Positions 17,334 to 24,736 of a DNA stretch of 64,000 bases are shown one piece after another. Source of the stretch: Krasilnikoviella flava (GTDB taxonomy: Bacteria; Actinomycetota; Actinomycetes; Actinomycetales; Cellulomonadaceae). The position numbers and the translations under genes are program-made. The stretch covers positions 1 to 64,000 of the forward strand of contig NZ_FUZQ01000008.1 of the NCBI RefSeq assembly GCF_900167525.1, given 5' to 3'. The notes beneath the pieces are model-generated. The model worked only from the letters and a program-made list of their open reading frames with translations. It did no database searches and was not told the DNA's origin. Position 1 is the stretch's first letter; every line of letters begins with the position of its first letter.

Positions 17334-18749
17334 TCAGCCCTGCTGCTCGAGGATGCGGTTCGCGGCGTCCTCGGCGGCCTGGAGCGCCTCGTCGACCGGC
17401 TTCTTGCCCGAGATCGCGAGCTGGAGCTCGGAGACGACCGCGGTCTGCACGGCGTCCGACCACGCGAAGATGAAGACGTTCTCGGCGTCCGTCGCAGCCT
17501 CGACCGACAGGCGGTTGGCCTCGTCGAGCGGCGAGTCGCCGGTGATGTCCGTGAACTTGGGGATGTCCAGCGACTCCTCGGTCGAGGGGAAGTTGGAGAC
17601 CAGCGGGCTGGACACGAACTCCGTCTGCCACTCCGGGCTCAGCAGGAACTGCGCGAAGGCGACCGCCGCGACGGGGTTTTTCGACGTGGACGGGACGCCG
17701 ATGAGCTGGCCGTCCTGGAACGCGTGGCCGCGGGCGTCGAACAGCGTGGCGACGCCCGTGACGTCGTAGGTGGCCTCGTTGGTGTCCTTCACGTAGCGCA
17801 GGAACGAGGCGTTGGTGGAGCCCCACACGACGTCGCCGGCGGAGTAGAGCTGCGTGACGTCCACGTCGCTCGAGAGGGTGTCCTTCGGCAGCGCGCCCTC
17901 CGCGTACAGCTCCGCGTACTTCGTCAGCCACTCCTGGATCTTCGGGTCGTCCGCGAACGTGAACTCGGTCTCGTCCGCGTTCGTGATCGCGGCGTTCATG
18001 AGCTGCCAGTCGTTCGGCACGTGCGTGTACGGGTTCGCCGGGAACGCGTAGTACTCGCCGCCCGACTTCTCGGCGATCTGGCTCGCCATGTCGAGCTGCT
18101 CCATGACGGTCGACGGCGGGGCCTGCGGGTCGAGGCCGGCGTCCTTCATGAGGTCCTTGTTGAACGTCTGCAGACCGTTCAGGCCCCAGTACCACGGGAG
18201 GACGTAGTGGTCGTCGTCGCCGGGGAACTTCTGCGACTCCCACACCGACGGGATGAAGGGCTCGCCGATGTCCTCCGGGCCCTTCGTGGTGAGGTCGAGC
18301 AGGAAATTCTCGCGGTAGAGCGCGTAGGCCGTCGTCTGGTTGAGGTTGACGACGTCGGGCAGGTCGCACGACTGCGCGTTGGTCACGAGGCGCTGCGTGA
18401 ACTCGGCGTCGCCCGGGTCGTCCTGCCACTTCACCGTGACGTCCGGGTACTTCTTCTCGAAGGCCGCGATGAGCTTCTCGAAGTACGGGCTGAAGTCCTG
18501 CTTGAGCGCCGTGGTCTGGAAGGTGATCTCGCCGGACGGCTCACCCGACAGTCGCTGGTCCGAGGTCACCTCCTCCGAGAGCTCGCACTTGCCCGCCGTG
18601 GTCGGCTTGCCGTTGGCGCCGACCGCGTCGGAACTGCCGCCGATACCGCACGCCGACAAGGCGAGGGATGCGACGACGACCCCGGCGATGCCGCCCGTGA
18701 GCGTGCGGGCGCGGCGGCGCGGTCGAGGCGTGAGGGTATGAGTGCTCAT
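17334..18749 (-). CDS. CUT1 ABC sugar-binding lipoprotein
   Basis: 471-residue extracytoplasmic solute-binding protein. The signal peptide has a basic start (RPRRRARTLTGG), a hydrophobic core and the lipobox LSAC, so the mature protein begins at Cys and is anchored to the membrane. The rest matches family 1 sugar-binding proteins (ITFQTTALKQDFSPYFEKL, KKYPDVTVKWQDDPG, ASLDGAG-independent C-terminal KPVDEALQAAEDAANRIL). It presents oligosaccharides to the two permeases. The start is uncertain: the ATG at 18749 is 13 bases from GAGGA, whereas a TTG at 18758 has a closer site. First gene after the ROK repressor, with its own regulatory region. Confidence 0.9.
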   Translation of the reverse strand: MSTHTLTPRPRRRARTLTGGIAGVVVASLALSACGIGGSSDAVGANGKPTTAGKCELSEEVTSDQRLSGEPSGEITFQTTALKQDFSPYFEKLIAAFEKKYPDVTVKWQDDPGDAEFTQRLVTNAQSCDLPDVVNLNQTTAYALYRENFLLDLTTKGPEDIGEPFIPSVWESQKFPGDDDHYVLPWYWGLNGLQTFNKDLMKDAGLDPQAPPSTVMEQLDMASQIAEKSGGEYYAFPANPYTHVPNDWQLMNAAITNADETEFTFADDPKIQEWLTKYAELYAEGALPKDTLSSDVDVTQLYSAGDVVWGSTNASFLRYVKDTNEATYDVTGVATLFDARGHAFQDGQLIGVPSTSKNPVAAVAFAQFLLSPEWQTEFVSSPLVSNFPSTEESLDIPKFTDITGDSPLDEANRLSVEAATDAENVFIFAWSDAVQTAVVSELQLAISGKKPVDEALQAAEDAANRILEQQG

Positions 18750-18758
18750 GGTGTTCAA

Positions 18759-18935
18759 CCGTTCCTCGTGAAGTGTCTACCCGACGGTGGGCCGGACCTC
18801 GATGCGGTCCGTGGTGTTCCACAGTTGTGGCGGTGGGTGCCGTCACTGGCGCCCGGTCTGGTCCAGGCGCCTCTCTACGGCTGGCCGTCGCACGAGGTCG
18901 TTCTCGTGCGTGGTGGGTCGCGTGGTGGGTGGGTG
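18759..18935 (-). promoter_or_regulatory. Regulatory region before the mannoside import operon
   Basis: 177-base gap between the ROK repressor gene and the binding-protein gene, all on the minus strand. It holds a palindrome CCACA-GT-TGTGG (18819-18830), overlapping a GTGG/CCAC repeat from 18811, as a candidate ROK operator. A perfect 7-bp hairpin (18890-18909, arms GCACGAG/CTCGTGC, 6-base loop) just after the ROK stop may be its terminator. No clear -35/-10 pair was recognised. Confidence 0.4.
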
Positions 18936-20120
18936 TCAGGGCCCGCGCAGCTCCGGCCAGGTCCGGACGGGAGCGGCGACAGCGCCGATCCCGTAGACGG
19001 ACTCCCGCGCGGCCTCGCGCAGGAGGGTCAGCGCGCCGCGGACCACGCCGCCCGGGCCGAACGACGACGCGACCACCTCGGTCCGCAGCGGGGACTCCGC
19101 GCGGAGGAGCTCTTCGACCTCCGCGGCAAACCGCTCGGCCCCCGCCGTGCCGACGGTCCCCGCCAGGACGACGCGGTGCGGGTCGACGACGGTGGCGATC
19201 GTGGTGACGACGACGGCGACCCGTCGCGCTGCCTCGCGACGGAACGCGCGGAGGCCATCGCCCGGGTCGTCGTCGCGGAGCGCCTGCTCCGGCGAGGTCC
19301 CGTCGAGCCCCAGCCCGTCGAGCACCTCCTGGAGCGCCGCCGAGCCGACGAGGCTCTGGAACCCAGCGGACGACGAGCCCAGCGGGCCGCCGCCCGTCGT
19401 CGGCGCGAGGCCGATCTCGCCCGCGTACCCGTGCGCACCACGCAGCAGCGTGCGGTTGACGACGGTCGCGGCGCCGATGCCCTCGTCCAGGCGCAGGAGG
19501 GTGAAGCTCTCGATACCGGCCGCGTTGCCGCTCTCGGCCTCGGCGAGGGCAGCGAGGTTGACGTCGTTCTCGAGCGCGACGGGGCAGCCGAGCCGGGCGG
19601 CGAGCCGGCCCCGCTGGCCCGCGCGCCACGCCGGGTGCCCGGAGACGAAGTCCATGTCCCCCTGGGGGTTCACGACGCCGGGCGTGCCCGCGAGCACCTG
19701 CCACAGCCTGGACGGCTCGATGCCCGCCTCCGCGCAGGCGGCGGCGACCGCCTCGGCCACGGTCTCGACCGGGTCGTCGCCGCGCTGCGGGATTCGGACG
19801 TCGGAGAGCGCGGCGCCGGAGAGGTCGGAGACGACGGCGTGCACGAACCGGCCCGGCTGCATCTCGACGCCGGCGACGTGGCAGAGGTCGGTCACCGCGC
19901 GGAAGTGCACCGCGTTCGGTCCTCGCTGGGCCGACGAGACCTCGCCGACGGGCGTGACGAGACCGGCCTCGACGAGCCGGACGACGAGATCGCCGGTGGA
20001 CGGCTTCGACAGGCCTGTGGCCTTGCTGATCGTGGCCCGAGAGGCCGACTGGCGCTCGAGGAGGAGGTCGAGGACCATCCGCTCGTTCACCGACAGGGAC
20101 TTCCGCATCATCGCGACCAT
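18936..20120 (-). CDS. ROK family transcriptional repressor (NagC/XylR type)
   Basis: 394 residues: N-terminal winged helix (about 5-70; MVLDLLLERQSASRATISKA followed by TGLSKPSTGDLVVRLVEAGL) fused to a ROK sugar-sensing domain (about 80-390; GIGAATVVNRTLLRGAHGYA, GEIGL, VDPHRVVLAGTVG). The CGCGxxGCxE zinc motif usual in ROK proteins is absent and replaced by a Gly/Ser stretch (TTGGGPLGSSSAGFQSL). It is the natural regulator of the mannoside operon directly downstream, released by a mono- or oligosaccharide. Start taken at the ATG at 20120; ATGs at 20111 and 20108 are alternatives and no ribosome site decides among them. Confidence 0.88.
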   Translation of the reverse strand: MVAMMRKSLSVNERMVLDLLLERQSASRATISKATGLSKPSTGDLVVRLVEAGLVTPVGEVSSAQRGPNAVHFRAVTDLCHVAGVEMQPGRFVHAVVSDLSGAALSDVRIPQRGDDPVETVAEAVAAACAEAGIEPSRLWQVLAGTPGVVNPQGDMDFVSGHPAWRAGQRGRLAARLGCPVALENDVNLAALAEAESGNAAGIESFTLLRLDEGIGAATVVNRTLLRGAHGYAGEIGLAPTTGGGPLGSSSAGFQSLVGSAALQEVLDGLGLDGTSPEQALRDDDPGDGLRAFRREAARRVAVVVTTIATVVDPHRVVLAGTVGTAGAERFAAEVEELLRAESPLRTEVVASSFGPGGVVRGALTLLREAARESVYGIGAVAAPVRTWPELRGP

Positions 20121-20150
20121 CTCGTCCGGGCGGCCGGGTGGCCGCGGTGG

Positions 20151-20180
20151 ATACTTTTAGCCAGGCTACCTGATGATTAA
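20151..20180 (-). promoter_or_regulatory. Candidate promoter of the ROK repressor gene
   Basis: An A+T-rich patch upstream of the repressor. On the minus strand TTAATC (20180-20175) is followed after 17-18 bases by AAAGTAT. A small AGCC/GGCT repeat lies between them. The boxes are weak matches to consensus. Confidence 0.35.
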
Positions 20181-20421
20181 CGCCCCGCATACCCCTCAAC
20201 CCCCGAAAGATCCGATGATCGTCGTCGGCAGGTGATCCGCGGAGGGGTCGCGAATGACGAGTCCGCAGGTGAGAGCCCCTCCGCGCTGGAGCCCGGTGCC
20301 GTCGATCTGGTGGTTGAACCCGGGCGCCCATGCACCGAGGAGCATCGGCGCACGACGACGCGGTGCCCCGATTCCTCTGACGAATCGGGGCACCGCGAGA
20401 CGGACAGGGATCTCCCCGACG
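20181..20421. other. Intergenic region between ROK repressor promoter and fucose operon end
   Basis: About 240 bases with no supported gene. The right part is the strong terminator of the fucose operon (20359-20397). A 65-codon minus-strand frame (20196-20393) runs through the terminator and is not credible as a gene. Nothing else recognised. Confidence 0.5.
20359..20397 (-). terminator. Terminator of the L-fucose catabolic operon
   Basis: Perfect 16-bp stem (20359-20374 with 20382-20397) and a 7-base loop, starting 25 bases after the fucU stop codon on the minus strand. No T-tract follows. Confidence 0.85.
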
Positions 20422-20871
20422 CTACGTCGCAGGGGTGCGGACGCCCAAGGTAAGCAGCAGGTTGGCGTACACGCGCTGGTCGCCCGTCGCCACGAGCAGC
20501 GCGACGTCGTCGGACCGGGCGGCGTCGTAGAACGCGAAGCGGTCCAGCTCCTGCCAGCCGACGTCGCCGCCGAGCAGCTCCCGGTAGCCGGTGTGGGCGG
20601 GGATCTCCTCCCCCGCGGCGACGACGTCGCCCGCCACGCCGCCGGGCACCATGACGGCGGCGGACTCGACCGGCACCGCGTCGAGCAGCACCTCGAGCAC
20701 CTGGTCCACGGTCAGCAGGCCGGGACGAAGGTTGAGGTGCACCCGCGCGGCACCGAGACGGGCGCCCGTGGAGTGCGGGTAGTTCGCGTCGGCGAGCAGC
20801 ACCCGCGACCCGTGCCCCGCCGCGGCCAGTGCCGCGACGAGGCCCGGGTGCAGCAGCTCGTAGCGCAGCAC
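20422..20871 (-). CDS. fucU: L-fucose mutarotase (FucU/RbsD family)
   Basis: 149-residue cytoplasmic protein that interconverts alpha and beta anomers of L-fucose. RbsD/FucU features: LRYELLHPGLVAALAAAGHG at the N-terminus with the conserved HP-G-H pattern, LLADANYPHSTGA, and the C-terminal AFYDAARSDDVALLVATGDQ. It starts with GTG one base after the stop of the FAH gene and ends the operon before a strong terminator. Context with fucose dehydrogenase and fuconolactonase favours FucU over ribose pyranase. Confidence 0.9.
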   Translation of the reverse strand: MLRYELLHPGLVAALAAAGHGSRVLLADANYPHSTGARLGAARVHLNLRPGLLTVDQVLEVLLDAVPVESAAVMVPGGVAGDVVAAGEEIPAHTGYRELLGGDVGWQELDRFAFYDAARSDDVALLVATGDQRVYANLLLTLGVRTPAT

Positions 20872-20872
20872 G

Positions 20873-21748
20873 TCAGGCCGCGCCGGAGGCGGCCGGGACG
20901 CGCGCGTCGGCGAAGGCGTGCCGCTGGCGGCCGAGGCCCTCGATCTCGACCTCGACGACGTCGCCGTCGGCCAGGTACGGGAAGCGGCCGGACAGCGCGA
21001 CCCCCTCGGGCGTGCCGGTGCAGATCAGGTCGCCCGGCTCGAGCGTCATGTACTGCGACAGGTGGTGCACGATCTCCGCGACGCCGAAGATCATGTCCGT
21101 GGTCGAGGAGTCCTGGCGGGGCTCGCCGTTGACGAACGAGCGCAGCCGCAGGTCGCGGGTGTCCACCTCGTCCGCAGGCACCAGCGCCGGCCCGGCGGGC
21201 AGGAACGCGGGGCCGCACTTGCCCTTCGACCACTGGCCGAGCGAGTCGTCGATCTGCCACGACCGCTCGCTCACGTCGTCCACCACCGTGTACCCCGCGA
21301 CATGCCCGAGCGCGTCCTCGACGGACGCCAGGTAGCCGGCCCGCTTGCCGACGACGATCGCGAGCTCGACCTCCCAGTCGACCTTCTCGGCGCCGGGCGG
21401 GATCGGCACGGTGTCGTCGGGGCCGACCATCGTGTTGGGGTGCTTGAAGAAGATGATCGGCAGGCGCGGCGGCTCGGCGCCGGACTCGCGCGCGTGCGCC
21501 GCGTAGTTCTGGCCCACGCAGACGACGGCGGTGGGCCGCGCGATCGGCGCGCCGCGGCGCAGCGCGTCCGCGCCGTCGAGCACGGGCAGCTCGCCGGCGG
21601 CGAGGGCGGCCCGGGTGCGGCCGATCCCGTCGGCCGCGAGGAACGCGCCGTCGACGTCGGCCGTCAGCGGTCGCAGGTCGTAGGTGACGCCGTCGTTGGT
21701 GACGGCGGGGATCTCCTGGCCCACCGGGCCCAGGCGGAGCAGCTGCAT
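20873..21748 (-). CDS. 2,4-diketo-3-deoxy-L-fuconate hydrolase (FAH family)
   Basis: 291 residues of the fumarylacetoacetate hydrolase superfamily. The FAH fold occupies about 70-285, with CVGQNYAAHARE, the metal-binding glutamates in EKVDWEVELAIVVGK and an aspartate in YTVVDDVSERSWQ, then GDLICTGTPEGVAL. In the non-phosphorylating fucose route the homologous enzyme splits 2,4-diketo-3-deoxy-L-fuconate to pyruvate and L-lactate. Assignment to that step rests on its place between fucU and the dehydrogenases. AGAGGA precedes the ATG. Confidence 0.85.
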   Translation of the reverse strand: MQLLRLGPVGQEIPAVTNDGVTYDLRPLTADVDGAFLAADGIGRTRAALAAGELPVLDGADALRRGAPIARPTAVVCVGQNYAAHARESGAEPPRLPIIFFKHPNTMVGPDDTVPIPPGAEKVDWEVELAIVVGKRAGYLASVEDALGHVAGYTVVDDVSERSWQIDDSLGQWSKGKCGPAFLPAGPALVPADEVDTRDLRLRSFVNGEPRQDSSTTDMIFGVAEIVHHLSQYMTLEPGDLICTGTPEGVALSGRFPYLADGDVVEVEIEGLGRQRHAFADARVPAASGAA

Positions 21749-21846
21749 CGGTGTCCTCTGTTCTCTCTGGGGGCGTGTCGATCATCGCCCCGTGTCGCGG
21801 TGCGGTCACCTCCGTCCCGCCATGCGGGCGCCGGCGACGCCCGCCT

Positions 21847-22851
21847 CTAGGCGAAGACGTCGGGGTGGGCGTCCGGGGCGAGCAGCCCTTGGTCCACCAG
21901 GTCGGTCCACAGGTCGGCCGGGACGACGGCGGCGTGCCGCTCGACGGCCTGCCGCACCTGGTCCGCGGTGCGCAGCCCGACGACGGTGCTCGCCACCGCG
22001 GGATGCGTGCGCACGTACGCGAGCGCGGCCTGCGGCAGGGTCACCCCGTGCTCGGCGCACGCGGCGGCGATGCGACGGGTGCGGTCGAGCAGCGCGAGAG
22101 GCGCCTGCGCGTAGTCGTAGGTCGCGTCGTCGGGCACGACGTCGCGGGCCAGCAGCCCCGAGTTGTAGACGCCGGCGACGACGACGGCCGCCCCCCGCGC
22201 GGCGGCCGCGGGCAGCAGGTCGGTCAGCGCGGGCTGCTCCAGCAGGGTGAACCGGCCGGCGCACATCACCACGTCCACGTCGGCCTCGGCGACGAACCGG
22301 GCGAGCATCGCGGACTGGTTCATGCCGGCGCCGATCGCGCCGACGACGCCCTGCTCGCGCAGCTCCACCAGGGCGGGGACGGCCTCGGCGAACGCCTGCT
22401 CCTCGTGGTCGTCCGGGTCGTGCAGGTACACGACGTCGACCCGGTCCAGGCCGGTGCGCTCGAGGCTCGCCTCGAGCGACCGCAGGACCCCGTCGCGCGA
22501 GAAGTCCCACTCCCGCCGCACGTCGGCGGGCACGTCGAACATGTCCGGGTCCGTCAGGTGCGCGGTCTCGGGGGACGGCACGAGCAGGCGGCCGACCTTC
22601 GTCGACACGACGTACTCCTCGCGCGGGCGGGCGGCCAGGCTCGCCCCGAGCCGCCGCTCGGACAGGCCCAGCCCGTAGTGCGGCGCGGTGTCGAAGTACC
22701 GCACGCCGGCGTCCCACGCGACGTCGACCGCCTCCTGGGTCTCGGCGTCCGTCGTCGGCCGGTAGAGGTTGCCTGCCTGGGCCGCCCCGTAGCCGAGGCT
22801 GGTCAGACGCACCCCGGTGTCGCGCACCTCCCGGGCCGACAGCGCGCTCAC
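21847..22851 (-). CDS. L-fucose dehydrogenase (aldo/keto reductase)
   Basis: 334-residue aldo/keto reductase. The barrel shows SLGYGAAQAGNLYRPTTD, FDTAPHYGLGLSERRLG with the catalytic tyrosine, DRVDVVYLHDPDD and GAIGAGMNQS. Close family members are D-threo-aldose/L-fucose 1-dehydrogenases, oxidising L-fucose to L-fuconolactone with NAD(P)+. The GTG start overlaps the stop of the upstream SDR (GTGA). The 97-base gap after it before the FAH gene has no clear feature. Function is inferred from family plus the operon of fucose enzymes. Confidence 0.87.
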   Translation of the reverse strand: MSALSAREVRDTGVRLTSLGYGAAQAGNLYRPTTDAETQEAVDVAWDAGVRYFDTAPHYGLGLSERRLGASLAARPREEYVVSTKVGRLLVPSPETAHLTDPDMFDVPADVRREWDFSRDGVLRSLEASLERTGLDRVDVVYLHDPDDHEEQAFAEAVPALVELREQGVVGAIGAGMNQSAMLARFVAEADVDVVMCAGRFTLLEQPALTDLLPAAAARGAAVVVAGVYNSGLLARDVVPDDATYDYAQAPLALLDRTRRIAAACAEHGVTLPQAALAYVRTHPAVASTVVGLRTADQVRQAVERHAAVVPADLWTDLVDQGLLAPDAHPDVFA

Positions 22852-23627
22852 GCCTGCTCCGGCTGACGCACCCGCAGCTCGTGCATGCCCCCGTCGACGG
22901 CGAGCGCCGTGCCGGTGGTCGCCGTCGCGAGCGGGCTCGCCAGGTAGCAGACGGCGTGCGCCACGGCTTCCGGGCTGACGAGCTTCCCGGTGGGCTGGCG
23001 GGCCTCGAGCGCCGCGCGCTCCGCCGCCGGGTCGGGCGCGGCGTCCAGCAGCCGGCCCACCCACGGGGTGTCGACCGTGCCCGGGTTCACGCAGGTCACG
23101 CGGATGCCCTCGCGCACGTGGTCGGCCGCCATCGCGAGGGTCAGGGCCTGCACGGCGCCCTTGCTCGCGGAGTACAGCGCGCGCTGCGGCAGTCCCGACC
23201 ACGACGCGATGGACGCGGTGTTCACGACGGCCGCGTGCTCCGACGCCCGCAGGTGCGGCAGCGCCGCGCGCGTCACGCGCACGATGCCGAGCACGTTGAC
23301 GTCGAGCACCCGCAGCCACTCGGCGTCGTCGTTGTCCGCGACCGTGCCCTGCGCGCCGATCCCGGCGTTGTTCACGACGACGTCGATGCCGCCCATCTCG
23401 GCGGCGGCCCCCGCGACTGCCGCGCGGACGGCGACGTCGTCGGTGACCTCGGCGACCTGGGAGCCCGCGCCCTCGGGGACGCCGTCGCGCGTGCGGTCGA
23501 TCGCGACCACCTGCGCGCCGCGCGCGAGCAGGGCGCGCACGACGGACGCGCCGATGCCGGACGCTCCCCCCGTCACGATCGCGCGGATGCCGGCGAACTC
23601 CGGCGGGGTCTCGATGGCGGCGGTCAC
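22848..23627 (-). CDS. 2-keto-3-deoxy-L-fuconate dehydrogenase (SDR)
   Basis: 259-residue classical short-chain dehydrogenase. TGGASGIGASVV binds the nucleotide, NNAGIG follows, and the catalytic Ser-Tyr-Lys lies in SIASWSGLPQRALYSASKGA. It ends TGTALAVDGGMHELR. In this operon it should oxidise 2-keto-3-deoxy-L-fuconate to the 2,4-diketo acid used by the FAH enzyme. The GTG start overlaps the fuconolactonase stop codon, with AAGGAG upstream. Confidence 0.85.
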   Translation of the reverse strand: MTAAIETPPEFAGIRAIVTGGASGIGASVVRALLARGAQVVAIDRTRDGVPEGAGSQVAEVTDDVAVRAAVAGAAAEMGGIDVVVNNAGIGAQGTVADNDDAEWLRVLDVNVLGIVRVTRAALPHLRASEHAAVVNTASIASWSGLPQRALYSASKGAVQALTLAMAADHVREGIRVTCVNPGTVDTPWVGRLLDAAPDPAAERAALEARQPTGKLVSPEAVAHAVCYLASPLATATTGTALAVDGGMHELRVRQPEQA

Positions 23628-24574
23628 TGCTGCTCCTTCTCGTTCGGGACGGGGACCGGCACGGCGCCGGCGCGCACGCCGACGTCGAGCCCGTAGGTGG
23701 TGACGGCGGTGCGCCCGCGCACGGCGGCGCGCTCGTCGGCCGACAGGGCCGCGAGCAGCTCGTCGGCGGCGGCGAGCCAGCGGCCGTAGCCGGAGGCCAG
23801 CAGGCAGACCGGCCAGTCGCTGCCGAGCATGAGGCGGTCGGGACCGAAGACGTCGAGCGCGTGGTCGGCGGCCGGGCGCAGGTCGGCGGTGGTCCAGGCG
23901 TCCCACCGCGCCTCGGTGACCAGACCGGACAGCTTCGCGACGACGTTCGGTCGTGCCGCGAGCGCCGTGAGGTCCCGCCGCCAGGCGTCGAGGGCGGCGG
24001 GGTCGCCGGGGCGGCCGGCGGCATCGGGCGTCGTCGCGGCGATCGGCGGCTTCGCCAGGTGGTCGAGCACGAACCTCGTGTCGGGCAGCGCCGCCGCGAG
24101 CCGCGCGCACGACGCGAGCTGGTCGGCGCGGACCACGAGGTCGAAGGGCAGGCCCGCGGCGCCGACGGCGACGACGCCGGCGTGCACGTCGGGGCGGTCG
24201 AGATAGTCGGGGTCCGGCTCGGCCTGCACCATCGTGCGGATACCGACGAGGTGCTGGCCGCCAGGCGCTTCCCGGAGGGCGGCGAGGCGGTCCTCGAGCG
24301 CCGCGTCGCACAGGTCGGCCCACCCGACGACCCCCGTAACGCGCGCAGCACGCCCCTCCGGCGACGCGGCGACGTCGAGCAGGTCCCGCGTCTCGCTCCA
24401 GCTGCTCACGCTCTGCACGACGACGGTGGCGTCGACGCCGTGCTCGCGGGCGGGGAGGTCTGCCGGGGTGAAGTCGGCGTCGATGGCTGCCATGGTCACG
24501 GGGTCGATCCAGTCCTGCGGGTGCCGCGCGCGGACCCACAGGTGGTGGTGCGCGTCGACGACGACGTCGGACAT
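23624..24574 (-). CDS. L-fuconolactonase (amidohydrolase 2 family)
   Basis: 316 residues of the COG3618 amidohydrolase group, which hydrolyses L-fucono-1,4/1,5-lactone to L-fuconate. Metal and substrate motifs are VDAHHHLWVRARHPQDW at the N-terminus, GIRTMVQAEPDPDYL, FVLDHLAKPPI and LMLGSDWPVCL near residue 270. First gene of the fucose operon, divergent from the GH29 fucosidase. The next enzyme in the pathway, fuconate dehydratase, is not encoded nearby. Confidence 0.88.
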   Translation of the reverse strand: MSDVVVDAHHHLWVRARHPQDWIDPVTMAAIDADFTPADLPAREHGVDATVVVQSVSSWSETRDLLDVAASPEGRAARVTGVVGWADLCDAALEDRLAALREAPGGQHLVGIRTMVQAEPDPDYLDRPDVHAGVVAVGAAGLPFDLVVRADQLASCARLAAALPDTRFVLDHLAKPPIAATTPDAAGRPGDPAALDAWRRDLTALAARPNVVAKLSGLVTEARWDAWTTADLRPAADHALDVFGPDRLMLGSDWPVCLLASGYGRWLAAADELLAALSADERAAVRGRTAVTTYGLDVGVRAGAVPVPVPNEKEQQ

Positions 24575-24736
24575 CCGGACTCCCTCGACCTGCGGACTGA
24601 TTCATCCAATGTATAGGGGCGTGATCCGCTTGCGCCAGCCCCGACCGCGGCGAGTAGTCTCGGAACGCACGACCGATACGTCATATCTCTACCGGGTCTT
24701 CCGCCCGGTCAGCCCGCTCGACGAGGAGTGATCCCC
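24575..24736. promoter_or_regulatory. Divergent control region of fucose catabolism and GH29
   Basis: 162 bases between the fuconolactonase and fucosidase starts. ATTCAT-CCA-ATGTAT (24600-24614) is a near-palindrome in an A+T patch; read on the minus strand TATACAT supplies a -10 box for the fucose operon. CATATC at 24682-24687 could be a -10 for the fucosidase. A hairpin ACCGGG-N7-CCCGGT (24691-24709) lies in its leader. No regulator gene lies next to it. Confidence 0.4.

Noticed and set aside
20196-20393. 65-codon minus-strand frame between ROK repressor and fucU
   Set aside because: Its start lies inside the fucose-operon terminator hairpin, it lacks a ribosome site and resembles no family I know.
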